A DNA stretch of 35,098 bases from Pontibacter virosus (GTDB lineage: Bacteria > Bacteroidota > Bacteroidia > Cytophagales > Hymenobacteraceae), in assembly GCF_003096355.1 (NCBI RefSeq), contig NZ_QEKI01000024.1, positions 1 through 35,098 on the forward strand, read 5' to 3'. Shown piece by piece: positions 9,199-17,375 of the stretch. A program made the translations under genes and the position numbers. The notes below the pieces were generated by a model. That model saw only the letters and a program-made list of their open reading frames with translations, did not search any database and was not told where the DNA came from. Positions within the stretch are counted from its first letter, which is position 1; each line of letters begins with the position of its first letter.

Positions 9199-9765
9199 AT
9201 GAGAGCAATCAAACATTCGCTTGGCACCCTCGTGCTGACACTTTTCGCCACAGTGGCATTCGCCCAGACCACGACCACAGCTCCTAAACTGGATGTACCC
9301 TATGTGCCTACTCCACAGAAGGTGGTAGATGCCATGCTGAAATTGGCAAATGTATCGGATGGGGACGTGGTGTACGACTTAGGTTGCGGCGATGGCCGTA
9401 TCGTGATTACGGCTGCTAAAGAGCACGGGGCCACAGGCATGGGCTTCGACATAAACCCGGAGCGCATCAAGGAAGCAAACGAAAATGCTCAGGAAGCTGG
9501 TGTGACAAACAAGGTGAAATTTGTAGAACAGGACTTGTTTAAGGTGGACTACAAGCCAGCCTCTGTGGTAACGCTATACCTGCTGCCGAATGTGAACATG
9601 AAGCTTCGCCCGGTGCTGCTTGAGCAGTTAAAGCCAGGTACCCGCATCGTATCGCACGCCTTCGATATGGGCGACTGGGAGCCGGAAGAAACGCAGGTGA
9701 TTGACGGTTCCACGATATACCTGTGGACTGTACCTGAAAGCAAAAAGATTGGTAAAGGCCGTTAA
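9199..9765 (+). CDS. Exported SAM-dependent methyltransferase
   Basis: The 188-residue protein has a clear signal peptide (residues 1-22, ending AFAQ) followed by a class I methyltransferase domain. Motif I is DLGCGDGRIVI at 60-70, FDINPE at 83-88 is the acidic SAM-ribose contact region, and QDLF at 111-114 follows. Related small methyltransferases are common in Bacteroidota and Proteobacteria, but their substrates are not known to me. Export is odd because SAM is made in the cytosol. It appears monocistronic, with a hairpin terminator just downstream. Fold assignment is firm; substrate and location are open. Confidence 0.87.
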   Translation: MRAIKHSLGTLVLTLFATVAFAQTTTTAPKLDVPYVPTPQKVVDAMLKLANVSDGDVVYDLGCGDGRIVITAAKEHGATGMGFDINPERIKEANENAQEAGVTNKVKFVEQDLFKVDYKPASVVTLYLLPNVNMKLRPVLLEQLKPGTRIVSHAFDMGDWEPEETQVIDGSTIYLWTVPESKKIGKGR

Positions 9766-9784
9766 ACACAACTATATCGCATCG

Positions 9785-9824
9785 AAAAGCCCTGCACATA
9801 CCGCTTGTGCGGGGCTTTCTTTTG
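9785..9824 (+). terminator. Intrinsic terminator after the exported methyltransferase
   Basis: Arms AAAGCCCTGCACA (9786-9798) and TGTGCGGGGCTTT (9806-9818) form a 13-bp stem with one G-U pair and a 7-base loop, followed by CTTTT. Confidence 0.85.
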
Positions 9825-9916
9825 CCAGCTCATCACCCGCTTAAAATAGAGTCTACTTATCTGAATTGATAATAAAATTCCTATATTTACAGCTGACACT
9901 AACCACAATCTCCGAA

Positions 9917-10351
9917 ATGTATACAGGAATACAGCACTTACACTCATTTATGACCTATCTGGTACTGCTGGGTCTTATCGTTAGCATCGTTTTTGCCTTT
10001 ATGGGTATGTCTGGCAACAAGCCGTTTACAGACAAAGATAGAAAAAGAGGCCTTTTGGGTCTTATTCCTGCGCACTTACAGTGGGTGATCGGTGTGATCC
10101 TTTACTTTGTATCGCCTTTGGGAATTAGTAACGCAACAGAAGGCTTTATGAAGGACTCCACTTCCAGGCTGTACATACTGGAGCACCCGCTAACCATGAT
10201 CATTGCCGTGGTACTGATCACAGTGGGGTATGCCCGTTCCAAGCGTCTGCAGGACGACAAGAAGCGTTTCAGCAGCATCGCTATTTTTTACACCATTGCC
10301 TTGATCCTGATCTTGGTTCGCATCCCGTGGAATGCATGGCCGACTAACTAA
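9917..10351 (+). CDS. Four-helix membrane protein, 'cytochrome B'-like
   Basis: From the ATG at 9917 the product has 144 residues with four predicted membrane helices at about 11-31, 49-67, 91-107 and 118-135. It begins MYTGIQHLHSFMTYL and contains NKPFTDKDRKRGL, PAHLQWVIGVILYF and LEHPLTMIIAVVLITVGYARSK. This pattern matches a small Bacteroidota family often labelled cytochrome B. Histidines at 7, 9, 53 and 90 could be haem ligands but this is unproven. An in-frame TTG at 9866 would add 17 residues lying over a TATATTTA promoter-like box, so I prefer 9917. A terminator follows. Confidence 0.72.
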   Translation: MYTGIQHLHSFMTYLVLLGLIVSIVFAFMGMSGNKPFTDKDRKRGLLGLIPAHLQWVIGVILYFVSPLGISNATEGFMKDSTSRLYILEHPLTMIIAVVLITVGYARSKRLQDDKKRFSSIAIFYTIALILILVRIPWNAWPTN

Positions 10352-10380
10352 GCCGCCATCAGGTATAGCCCCATCGGGCA

Positions 10381-10427
10381 GCGCCTCCCCTTTCAGGTAT
10401 AGCCCTGGAGCGGGAGGCGCTTTTTTT
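10381..10427 (+). terminator. Intrinsic terminator before the M14 peptidase gene
   Basis: Arms GCGCCTCCC (10381-10389) and GGGAGGCGC (10412-10420) are perfectly complementary and are followed by seven T residues. The 22-base loop carries one copy of AGGTATAG (10395-10402), and a second copy lies just before the stem (10361-10368). Confidence 0.86.
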
Positions 10428-10449
10428 AGAGAGCACTCAATTTGACATT

Positions 10450-11898
10450 ATGAATACAACACCTTTAAACACCGACATACCTGCCACCCTACAGGAACTT
10501 GGCCGACTGCTTTACAACAGCCACTACAGGTATAAGGAGCCCGCCTTGCGGCACCGGCGATTCCGGCACAGCGACATTGTGCCGCTAATTGAACAGCTGC
10601 AGGAAAAGCCGCTGTTTGACGTGCAGGTGGCTGGCCACTCGGTACAGGGCCGTTCGATCTACCTGATCAAAGCGGGCACGGGCAAAACGAAGGTCCTGCT
10701 CTGGTCCCAGATGCATGGCGACGAGCCTACCGCCACTATGGCCTTGTTCGATTTGTTGCACTTTCTCAGCCAGTCCGATGAATTGGATGCGGTACGCAAG
10801 CACATGCTGGAGCATCTCACCCTTTACATGGTGCCGATGCTCAACCCGGACGGGGCCGAAATGTATGCCCGCCGCAATGCCCTAGGTATAGACATGAACC
10901 GTGATGCCCTGCGTCTACAAAGTCCGGAGTCTGTCTTGCTGAAACAGTTGCGCGACCAGTTGGAGCCGGCCTTCGGCTTTAACCTGCACGACCAGAGTCG
11001 TTACTATACTGCCGGCTATACCGCACGTCCGGCCACGATCTCTTTTCTGGCCCCAGCCTACGATTATGACCGCAACATCAACACGGTTCGTGAGCGGGCC
11101 ATGCGTACCATTGCCGGAATGGACCATGTACTGCAGCAGTTTATACCTGGGCAGGTGGCCAAGTTCAACGACGAGCACGAGCCGAGGGCTTTTGGCGATA
11201 ACATCCAGAAATGGGGCACCAGCGTTATTTTAGTCGAATCGGGCGGGCAGCACAGCGACCCGGAAAAGCAGCACATCCGCCAACTCAACTTTACGGCCAT
11301 CCTCTCGGGGCTATACCTGATTGCAGAGGATAACTACAAAGCGTTTGAGCTGGAAGGGTACAACCGTATACCTGAAAACCAACGGCACCTCTACGACCTC
11401 GTGCTGCGCCACGTCCGCTATACCGAAAATGGTCACGATACTATACTGGACATCGGCATTAACCGACTGGAAGTAGATGCTCCCAATCACCTCGGCTTTT
11501 ACCATAGCAGTGCGGTAGAAGAGATCGGTGACATGAGTGTGTTCCATGGCTACGAGGAACTGGATGCGACCGGCCTTACGCTCGTGCCGGGCAAGGTATA
11601 CGAGCAGCCCATCGAGAGCCTGGATGATCTGACAGCGGAGCTCGGGACCGATCTGCTTATGCAAGGCTACACCACCATCCGGGTGCGCCACCTGCCTGGC
11701 GTGCTGCCCGATCCTACTTCGCTCCCTCTCAACGTGACAGGTATAGTCAGCATCGTTAACCATCACCTGACACTCGACGAGCCTGCCAACTTTGTTTTGA
11801 AAGATGACCAGGACAAAACGAGGTATGCGATCCTCAACGGTTTTGTGTATGATCTGCAGGGGGAACGACCTACCCTCTACCACGGGCTGTTGCACTAA
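10450..11898 (+). CDS. M14-family zinc carboxypeptidase
   Basis: The 482-residue protein is a metallocarboxypeptidase of peptidase family M14. The zinc-binding HxxE is H89-G-D-E92 in SQMHGDEPT. The third zinc ligand is likely H180 in FNLHDQ, and a candidate catalytic glutamate is E263 in VILVESGGQ. NPDG (132-135) and GIDMNRD (146-152) are usual substrate-site segments of the family. No signal peptide is visible, so it may act in the cytosol on peptides or other amide-linked substrates. The C-terminal 200 residues outside the peptidase domain are not recognised. A terminator separates it from the gene before. Confidence 0.88.
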   Translation: MNTTPLNTDIPATLQELGRLLYNSHYRYKEPALRHRRFRHSDIVPLIEQLQEKPLFDVQVAGHSVQGRSIYLIKAGTGKTKVLLWSQMHGDEPTATMALFDLLHFLSQSDELDAVRKHMLEHLTLYMVPMLNPDGAEMYARRNALGIDMNRDALRLQSPESVLLKQLRDQLEPAFGFNLHDQSRYYTAGYTARPATISFLAPAYDYDRNINTVRERAMRTIAGMDHVLQQFIPGQVAKFNDEHEPRAFGDNIQKWGTSVILVESGGQHSDPEKQHIRQLNFTAILSGLYLIAEDNYKAFELEGYNRIPENQRHLYDLVLRHVRYTENGHDTILDIGINRLEVDAPNHLGFYHSSAVEEIGDMSVFHGYEELDATGLTLVPGKVYEQPIESLDDLTAELGTDLLMQGYTTIRVRHLPGVLPDPTSLPLNVTGIVSIVNHHLTLDEPANFVLKDDQDKTRYAILNGFVYDLQGERPTLYHGLLH

Positions 11899-11990
11899 GC
11901 CTGCGCCCAGACAAATTTGTCCGCCAAAGTCCTTCCCCTTTTGGAATCAGTTTGTATCTTACAGACTGATTCCAGACCAACCTTCGCTAC

Positions 11991-13223
11991 ATGGTATTAA
12001 ATTATCTCTGGGCGGCCTTCTTCCTGATCGCCTTTGCTATTGCCTTGTTTCAGCTCATCGTGTTTCGCGATGTGGAGATCTTCCAGAAACTCGTTACCAG
12101 CACCTTCGACAACGCCAAGCTCGGCTTCGAGATCTCACTCGGCCTGACCGGTGTGATGACGCTTTGGCTGGGGCTGATGAAAGTTGGTGAGCGCGGCGGC
12201 ATCATTGCCATTTTCTCCCGCCTGGTGGCACCTTTCTTCAATCGGCTTTTCCCGGAGATACCGAAAAACCACCCCGTGTTCGGTTCTATCCTGATGAACT
12301 TCTCGGCCAACATGCTGGGGCTTGACAATGCCGCCACACCACTAGGCTTAAAGGCCATGAAGGAGATGCAGGAGCTTAACCCGATCAAGGAAAGGGCTTC
12401 AAACGCTCAGATCATGTTCCTGGTGCTCAACACGTCTGGCCTTACCATTATACCCATCAGCATCATGGTGTTCCGGGCGCAACTGGGCGCCGCCGATCCT
12501 TCTGATATTTTTATACCTATCCTGCTGGCTACCTTCTTCTCTACCACGGTAGGTTTAATAGCCGTTGCATTGTACCAGCGCATCAACCTGTTCAACCCCG
12601 TTATCCTGGCCTACATCGGCACACTGATGCTGCTTATTGTGGGGCTTATCTACTACTTCAGCACAATCTCTCAGGAACAAGTGAGTGTCATCTCGCAGGT
12701 GGCGAGTAACGTGATTCTGTTTTCGATCATCATTTCGTTTGTGGGGCTGGCGCTTATCCGGAAAGTGAACGTGTACGAAGCTTTTATTGAGGGTGCTAAA
12801 GAGGGCTTCTCAGTGGCGATCACCATTATACCTTACCTGGTAGCCATCCTGGTAGCGATCGGGGTGTTCCGTACATCCGGTGCGTTGGATATGATCGTGG
12901 ATGGCATAGGTTACCTGATTGCCCTGACAGGTGTGAATACGGACTTTGTGCCTGCCCTTCCTGTTGCTTTCATGAAACCACTAAGTGGTAGTGGTGCCCG
13001 TGGCCTGATGGTGGAAGCCATGACCACCTATGGTGTGGATTCTTTTGTGGGACGCATGGCTTCGGTATTCCAGGGCTCTACCGAGACAACTTTTTACGTG
13101 CTGGCGGTTTACTTTGGCTCTGTTGGCATTAAGCGCTCTCGCTACGCCCTCACCTGCGGCCTGCTGGCCGACCTAGCCGGCGCTATTGCCGCCATCTTTA
13201 TCGCTTACCTGTTCTTTCACTAG
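11991..13223 (+). CDS. SpmA/SpmB-like nucleoside-recognition membrane protein
   Basis: The 410-residue multi-spanning membrane protein contains two Gate/nucleoside-recognition regions. The N-terminal half has GERGGIIAIFSRLVAPFFNRLFPEIP and FSANMLGLDNAATPLGLKAM, which are SpmA-like. The C-terminal half has GAKEGFSVAITIIPYLVAILVAIGVFRTSGAL and MKPLSGSGARG, which are SpmB-like. It is thus a natural SpmA-SpmB fusion. These proteins are named from Bacillus spore maturation but are widespread in non-sporulating Bacteroidota, where the role is unknown. It ends at a strong bidirectional terminator. Confidence 0.88.
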   Translation: MVLNYLWAAFFLIAFAIALFQLIVFRDVEIFQKLVTSTFDNAKLGFEISLGLTGVMTLWLGLMKVGERGGIIAIFSRLVAPFFNRLFPEIPKNHPVFGSILMNFSANMLGLDNAATPLGLKAMKEMQELNPIKERASNAQIMFLVLNTSGLTIIPISIMVFRAQLGAADPSDIFIPILLATFFSTTVGLIAVALYQRINLFNPVILAYIGTLMLLIVGLIYYFSTISQEQVSVISQVASNVILFSIIISFVGLALIRKVNVYEAFIEGAKEGFSVAITIIPYLVAILVAIGVFRTSGALDMIVDGIGYLIALTGVNTDFVPALPVAFMKPLSGSGARGLMVEAMTTYGVDSFVGRMASVFQGSTETTFYVLAVYFGSVGIKRSRYALTCGLLADLAGAIAAIFIAYLFFH

Positions 13224-13240
13224 AGCTGTATTGTACCCAT

Positions 13241-13280
13241 AAAAAAAGCGGCTGGTCTTACAGAACCAGCCGCTTTTTTT
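13241..13280. terminator. Bidirectional intrinsic terminator
   Basis: Arms at 13241-13256 and 13265-13280 form a perfect 16-bp stem with an 8-base loop. The core is GCGGCTGGT, flanked by A7 on the left and T7 on the right. It lies between convergent genes and can serve both strands. Confidence 0.93.
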
Positions 13281-13297
13281 ATTTAATTATTATCCTT

Positions 13298-13759
13298 TTA
13301 ATTTCTGGCAACAACCGGATGACCTTCCAGTTGAGCATAGCTCAGTTTCCAATTGCCATCTTCTCCTTTTTTCCAAAGCAGCATAAAGTTGCCTTCGCCA
13401 AGTCCACGGGGTTCACCGGGACTAGCCGGCAGCACGTCTACTGAAAACGTACCGGCCTCATAAGCAATCTGAGTATCGGAACCTGAGCTCACCGGGTATG
13501 TTTTCAAATCGGCGATGGTGCCCATGGTTTCACGGACCCATTTATCCGACACTTCAGATTTACCTCGGTAGATGACCTCGCCTTGCAGAAACTGCACATC
13601 TTCGGACATCATCGCGATCACTTTGTCAGAGTCCCTTGCATTCCAGGCACTGATAAATTCCTGGTTCAGCTCACGAACATCCACTGACTCGCCCCCTTCC
13701 AACTTCGCGCAGGAAGCCAAAAAGAATAAGGCAAATAAGGTGTAAAGTATGTTTTTCAT
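13298..13759 (-). CDS. NTF2-like (DUF4440/SnoaL-type) lipoprotein
   Basis: The 153-residue protein starts with a lipoprotein signal, with lipobox LASC and Cys17 as the acylated residue. After a short linker comes an NTF2-like cone fold: ELNQEFISAWNARDSDKVIAMMSEDV, then IYRGKSEVSDKW and a C-terminal NFMLLWKKGEDGNWKL strand pair. This pattern is typical of DUF4440/SnoaL-like proteins, which bind or isomerise small ligands. No catalytic residue can be assigned. It is likely a membrane-anchored periplasmic protein. It ends at the bidirectional terminator and appears to be transcribed alone. Confidence 0.85.
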   Translation of the reverse strand: MKNILYTLFALFFLASCAKLEGGESVDVRELNQEFISAWNARDSDKVIAMMSEDVQFLQGEVIYRGKSEVSDKWVRETMGTIADLKTYPVSSGSDTQIAYEAGTFSVDVLPASPGEPRGLGEGNFMLLWKKGEDGNWKLSYAQLEGHPVVARN

Positions 13760-13822
13760 GATTTCTAAAATTTAGGTGAGTAAATCACGTCGCAATACGT
13801 GAAAATTACATCGCTGGATTTA

Positions 13823-13855
13823 TACCTTCTCCCAGCTTTATGCCGGGAGAAGGTA
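13823..13855 (-). terminator. Hairpin after the glycine-zipper gene, possible terminator
   Basis: Arms TACCTTCTCCC (13823-13833) and GGGAGAAGGTA (13845-13855) form a perfect 11-bp stem with an 11-base loop. It lies 13 bases beyond the stop codon of the minus-strand glycine-zipper gene. The tail on that strand is TAAAT rather than a clean U-run, so termination is probable but not certain. The left arm overlaps a TATACCT copy. Confidence 0.55.
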
Positions 13856-13868
13856 CAGGGTATAGGTG

Positions 13869-14447
13869 TTACCAGCTCTTTCTGCGAACCTCAGAAGTAT
13901 AGTATGGCTTGCTGCGGTCACCATAATCCAGGTTAGGCAGGAAGTTGGCATAAACTGTCTGAGGAGTCGGTCCATCTTCAGAGGCATACATCATCGCCAA
14001 TGAATTGGCTGCTGCTGTCTCAGCTGGAGTGGCAGCCACTAAACTTGACTGCGAAGCAGGAGTTCTTTTTGCTGGAGCTGGCGTATTCTTGGCTACTGTG
14101 GCTCTATTAGCTGACGCACGTTCTGCGGCGGCGGCACGCTGGGCTGCGGCGGCTCTCTCAGCAGCTGCTACACGAGCCGCTTCTGCTTCACGCTCTTTCT
14201 GCTTGTTGTCGATCACCTTGCCTACACCGTAACCAACGGCGCCACCGGCAACACCACCTACAACACCTCCAACTACACGGTTACGCTTATGTATAATAGC
14301 GCCTGCAGCGGCACCTGTACCGGCACCGATCACAGCACCTTTTGCCTGAGGGCTCCAGCCAGTTCTTTTTTCCTGCGCCTCAGCTGATCCGCCAAAAGCT
14401 ACTGATGCCATCAGTGCCAGGCTCATGATATAGCTTACCTTTTTCAT
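13869..14447 (-). CDS. Glycine-zipper envelope protein with Ala-rich helical linker
   Basis: Starting from the ATG at 14447 (192 residues) the protein has a signal peptide ending near GSAEAQ (residue 25). A glycine-zipper segment spans about 37-77 (GAVIGAGTGAAAGAIIHKR and VVGGVVGGVAGGAVGYGVG), like YMGG/OmpA-type glycine-zipper proteins. Residues 84-118 are an Ala/Glu/Arg-rich probable helix with AERAAAAQRAAAAERA. The C-terminal 60 residues are Pro/Ser/Thr-rich with several tyrosines and are not recognised. An in-frame ATG at 14537 would add 30 residues that spoil the signal peptide, so I reject it. It is probably anchored in or near the outer membrane; function unknown. Confidence 0.8.
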   Translation of the reverse strand: MKKVSYIMSLALMASVAFGGSAEAQEKRTGWSPQAKGAVIGAGTGAAAGAIIHKRNRVVGGVVGGVAGGAVGYGVGKVIDNKQKEREAEAARVAAAERAAAAQRAAAAERASANRATVAKNTPAPAKRTPASQSSLVAATPAETAAANSLAMMYASEDGPTPQTVYANFLPNLDYGDRSKPYYTSEVRRKSW

Positions 14448-14712
14448 AACACTTTCAGTTTTGTTAAAAACATTAACTCTGTTGTCAGGACTAATTACAA
14501 GTTGCGTGCCAGTACGATAGAAAATGATGCTGCTCATTCCGAAAATACCCCTTAAAAAACTATTAGGCTCTACCCGAGCAACCTATAACATATTGATATA
14601 TAAGAACATAAATAACCTCATCACTTTGCCAAAAAAAATTAAATCAGGTATAATAAAAATCTGTTTTATAAGCTTTGGTGGAGCATAGTCTATAGCTGGA
14701 ATCAGAAATACC

Positions 14713-14742
14713 TTGCTTTTTACAGCTAATAAATTATCTTTA
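14713..14742 (+). promoter_or_regulatory. Bacteroidota-type promoter before the D-aminoacylase gene
   Basis: TTG (14713-14715), a 19-base spacer and TATCTTTA (14735-14742) fit the Bacteroidota sigma-ABfr pattern TTG-N19-TAnnTTTG except for the last base. The box ends only 4 bases before the ATG, so the transcript would be leaderless or nearly so. Confidence 0.4.
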
Positions 14743-14746
14743 AAGA

Positions 14747-16288
14747 ATGGAAAAACTGCATCGTCTCACTGCCCTATTTGCCAAGGTTATAGTCACTGTA
14801 CTGATATTTGCCTCCTGCCAGCAGGTAGCTTCTGATCAAACACAGTACGAACTCCTGATCCGCAACGCCATGGTAATAGACGGCACTGGCAATGCAGCTT
14901 ATGCTGCGCATGTCCTGATCAATGGCGATTCCATCGCGCTCATAGAGCCCGACACTACCCGAACTTATACTGCGACTCGCACCATTAATGCCTCCGGCCT
15001 ATACCTGACTCCAGGATTCATTGACACCCACGCCCATGGCGATCCGCTCGAGACACCTGATTTTTCTAATTTCCTTTCGATGGGTGTGACTACTATTTGC
15101 CTGGGACAGGACGGCTTTAGCCCGGAACGTGAAAACCTAAAAGAGTGGATGCAGGAAGTAGACGGGAAAGAGCTGGGGGTTAATGTGGCCATGTTTGCCG
15201 GTCACAACACACTCCGTATGCTGTCAGGTATAGCTTACGATTCGATCCCCTCGGCGCAGGGCATGGCCAAAATGGAACAGCTCCTTACAGATGCACTTGA
15301 TGCTGGCTGCTTTGGCCTGACCACGGGTTTGGAGTACAGCCCGGGTTACTATGCCCGCTCTGCTGAGCTCAACCAACTTGCTCAGATCGTAGGCAGAAAA
15401 GAAGGCATTATCATGAGCCATATGCGCAACGAAGACGATGCCTATGTCGAAGCATCAATCAGGGAGCTTCTGGAACAGGGTAAAAATTGCCCTGTGCATG
15501 TCTCGCACATTAAGGTAGTGTATGGTAAAGGTGAGGCGCGTGCCAACCGCATCCTGCAACTGTTGGACTCTGCACGCCAGCAAGGTATACAGGTAACAGC
15601 TGATTTTTATCCCTATACCGCCAGTTATACCGGCATCGCCATTCTGTTCCCGGACTGGGCTAAAAAGCCCAATGATTACCAGGAAGTACTGAAGACCCGC
15701 CGTCAGGAACTGGCCACTTTCCTGCGCAACAAGATCTTACAGCGCAATGGTCCGGAGGCAACGCTGATCGGTTCTGGTCCTTACAAAGGCAAGACCCTGC
15801 AACAAGTAGCTGTAAAGCTTAACAAGCCGTTTGAATTGGCCCTGATGGAAGACATTGGTCCCTACGGTGCAGACGGTGCCTACTTTATCATGGACGAAGC
15901 ACTGCAGGAGACTTTTCTAAAAGACCCACATGTGATGGTCTGCAGTGATGGCAGCCCCTCTATGCGCCACCCCCGCAGCTTCGGCACCTTCGCCCGCATT
16001 TTGGAAACTTACGTCGTGCAAAAACAGCTACTGGCTTTAGAAGAAGCTGTTCATAAAATGACGGGGCTATCTGCTGAAACGATAGGTTTGCGCGACCGCG
16101 GCCTCGTGAAACAAGGGTTTAAGGCTGATCTGCTACTGTTCAATCCAGAGGAAGTGCGGGAGAACGCTACCTATGAGAATCCAAATCAGGAGGCTACTGG
16201 GTTTAGGTATGTTTTGGTGAACGGGGTGGTGGTGCGAGAGGGGACAAAAGCAGCACCATTGGGCATGGGAAGTATGCTACAAAGGTAA
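14747..16288 (+). CDS. N-acyl-D-amino-acid deacylase-like lipoprotein
   Basis: This 513-residue protein belongs to the amidohydrolase superfamily, D-aminoacylase group, which removes the acyl group from N-acyl-D-amino acids. A lipoprotein signal ends at FASC (Cys24). Metal-site residues are visible: H95 and H97 in FIDTHAHGD, C118 in TTICLGQDG, H225 in MSHMRNED, H254 in HVSHIKV and a likely catalytic D401 in CSDGSPS. GLTTGLEYSPG (190-200) is another family marker. All key positions are retained, so the enzyme should be active. The lipoprotein signal places it in the periplasm, where D-amino acids from peptidoglycan are plausible substrates (inference). It is the last GC-rich gene before the polysaccharide locus. 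Confidence 0.9.
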   Translation: MEKLHRLTALFAKVIVTVLIFASCQQVASDQTQYELLIRNAMVIDGTGNAAYAAHVLINGDSIALIEPDTTRTYTATRTINASGLYLTPGFIDTHAHGDPLETPDFSNFLSMGVTTICLGQDGFSPERENLKEWMQEVDGKELGVNVAMFAGHNTLRMLSGIAYDSIPSAQGMAKMEQLLTDALDAGCFGLTTGLEYSPGYYARSAELNQLAQIVGRKEGIIMSHMRNEDDAYVEASIRELLEQGKNCPVHVSHIKVVYGKGEARANRILQLLDSARQQGIQVTADFYPYTASYTGIAILFPDWAKKPNDYQEVLKTRRQELATFLRNKILQRNGPEATLIGSGPYKGKTLQQVAVKLNKPFELALMEDIGPYGADGAYFIMDEALQETFLKDPHVMVCSDGSPSMRHPRSFGTFARILETYVVQKQLLALEEAVHKMTGLSAETIGLRDRGLVKQGFKADLLLFNPEEVRENATYENPNQEATGFRYVLVNGVVVREGTKAAPLGMGSMLQR

Positions 16289-16309
16289 ATGTCCTAGCTA
16301 CCAGTTTGT

Positions 16310-16331
16310 ATAGTATCCATAGTTAACTGGT
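16310..16331 (+). terminator. Weak hairpin after the D-aminoacylase gene
   Basis: ACCAGTT (16310-16316) and AACTGGT (16325-16331) form a 7-bp stem with an 8-base loop, followed by TATTTCTA. It begins 21 bases beyond the stop codon. The AT-poor tail and short stem make this tentative. Confidence 0.35.
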
Positions 16332-16491
16332 TATTTCTACTCATTATATTGGGACTTAATGTTAATTATAAAAAGCAACGAATACACAAACCTGTATTTA
16401 TTGCTTAATTCCTCATGCTATAAGAATAATATAAAAAATAATCATTTCAGAACAAATATATACCTAAAAGCAACTTAGTATAAAATACACT

Positions 16492-16510
16492 CGTATTGTA
16501 ACCAAATACG
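16492..16510. promoter_or_regulatory. Inverted repeat in the leader of the polysaccharide locus
   Basis: CGTATT (16492-16497) and AATACG (16505-16510) form a 6-bp inverted repeat with a 7-base spacer, about 50 bases before the wza start. A related AATAC/GTATT pair occurs at 16381-16398. These could be binding sites for a regulator of the locus, but the arms are short and the region is AT-rich. Confidence 0.25.
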
Positions 16511-16560
16511 TTTTTATTTAACTATTCTTATCAACACCATCCACCCTTGCTTTTAGAAAC

Positions 16561-17355
16561 ATGCGATCTATCTCTACAAAGTATATATTTAGTGCACTCA
16601 CTTTTATTATTTTAGCATCTGCCTGCACAGGTACTAAAGAGGCTGTGTACTTTGATAATATAGGTAATACAGAAATTTCAGGCAGTTATGAAAGTCATGA
16701 GCCTATTATCCAATCCAATGACCTCCTAAGTATTAACATCAACAGTCTCAATCCAGAGGCGACTGAGTTATTCAATGTTTCTAACCCCAGTACTTCACGC
16801 ATCTCAAATACAGCTGCAACCAGCACTGTTTCCCCCGTCATTGGATACTTAGTGGATCAAGATGGATTTGTACAACTACCCTTTTTAGGTAAAGTAAAAG
16901 CTGCGGGTTCTACAAAAAAGGAGTTTCAGAATGTCATTAGACGAGAATTGATTACTAGAAAACTACTAATTGATCCTATTGTAGATGTTCGCTATCTAAA
17001 TTACAAAATTTCAGTGTTAGGAGAAGTTGCGCGCCCTTCTGTACTCACCATCCCTAACGAAAAAATTACACTTTTGGAGGCTCTCGGACTGGCAGGGGAC
17101 CTGACAATTTATGCAAGCAGAAAAAATGTACTGCTGATTAGGGAAGAAGACGGCAAAAAGAAGCTTACCCGGATTGATCTTACATCTGACGAGATATTCA
17201 AATCTCCCTATTACTACCTAAGGTCTAATGACATTATTTATGTTGAGCCTAATGTAACAAAAATTCAAAGTGCAAGCCCGGCAAGACAATGGTTGCCTGT
17301 AATATTCAGCGGCTTGACGGTGATTGTGATTGCTGTAGATCGTCTCACTAGATAA
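16561..17355 (+). CDS. wza: Polysaccharide export outer-membrane lipoprotein (Wza-like)
   Basis: The 264-residue protein is the outer-membrane export component for exopolysaccharide or capsule. The N-terminus is a lipoprotein signal with ILASAC and Cys22 as the lipid site. The Poly_export region runs from about 45 to 130 (LLSININSLNPEATELFNV, then GYLVDQDGFVQLPFLGKV). An SLBB-type ligand-binding region follows (ISVLGEVARPSVLTIPNEKITLLEALG). A single membrane span near the C-terminus (WLPVIFSGLTVIVIAV) replaces the longer C-terminal part of E. coli Wza, as is usual in Bacteroidota. It is the first gene of the AT-rich locus, and wzc follows after 20 bases. Confidence 0.92.
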   Translation: MRSISTKYIFSALTFIILASACTGTKEAVYFDNIGNTEISGSYESHEPIIQSNDLLSININSLNPEATELFNVSNPSTSRISNTAATSTVSPVIGYLVDQDGFVQLPFLGKVKAAGSTKKEFQNVIRRELITRKLLIDPIVDVRYLNYKISVLGEVARPSVLTIPNEKITLLEALGLAGDLTIYASRKNVLLIREEDGKKKLTRIDLTSDEIFKSPYYYLRSNDIIYVEPNVTKIQSASPARQWLPVIFSGLTVIVIAVDRLTR

Positions 17356-17375
17356 ACTCTAACAAATAAAAGCTT

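Noticed and set aside
9862..9889. A complete promoter before the four-helix protein gene
   Set aside because: TATATTTA at 9882-9889 is an acceptable -7 box, but the nearest TTG is only 13 bases upstream, too close for a -33 element.
11311..11895. A 194-codon minus-strand frame opposite the M14 peptidase gene
   Set aside because: It shows no motif or signal and lies wholly within a gene whose zinc ligands and catalytic residue are clear.
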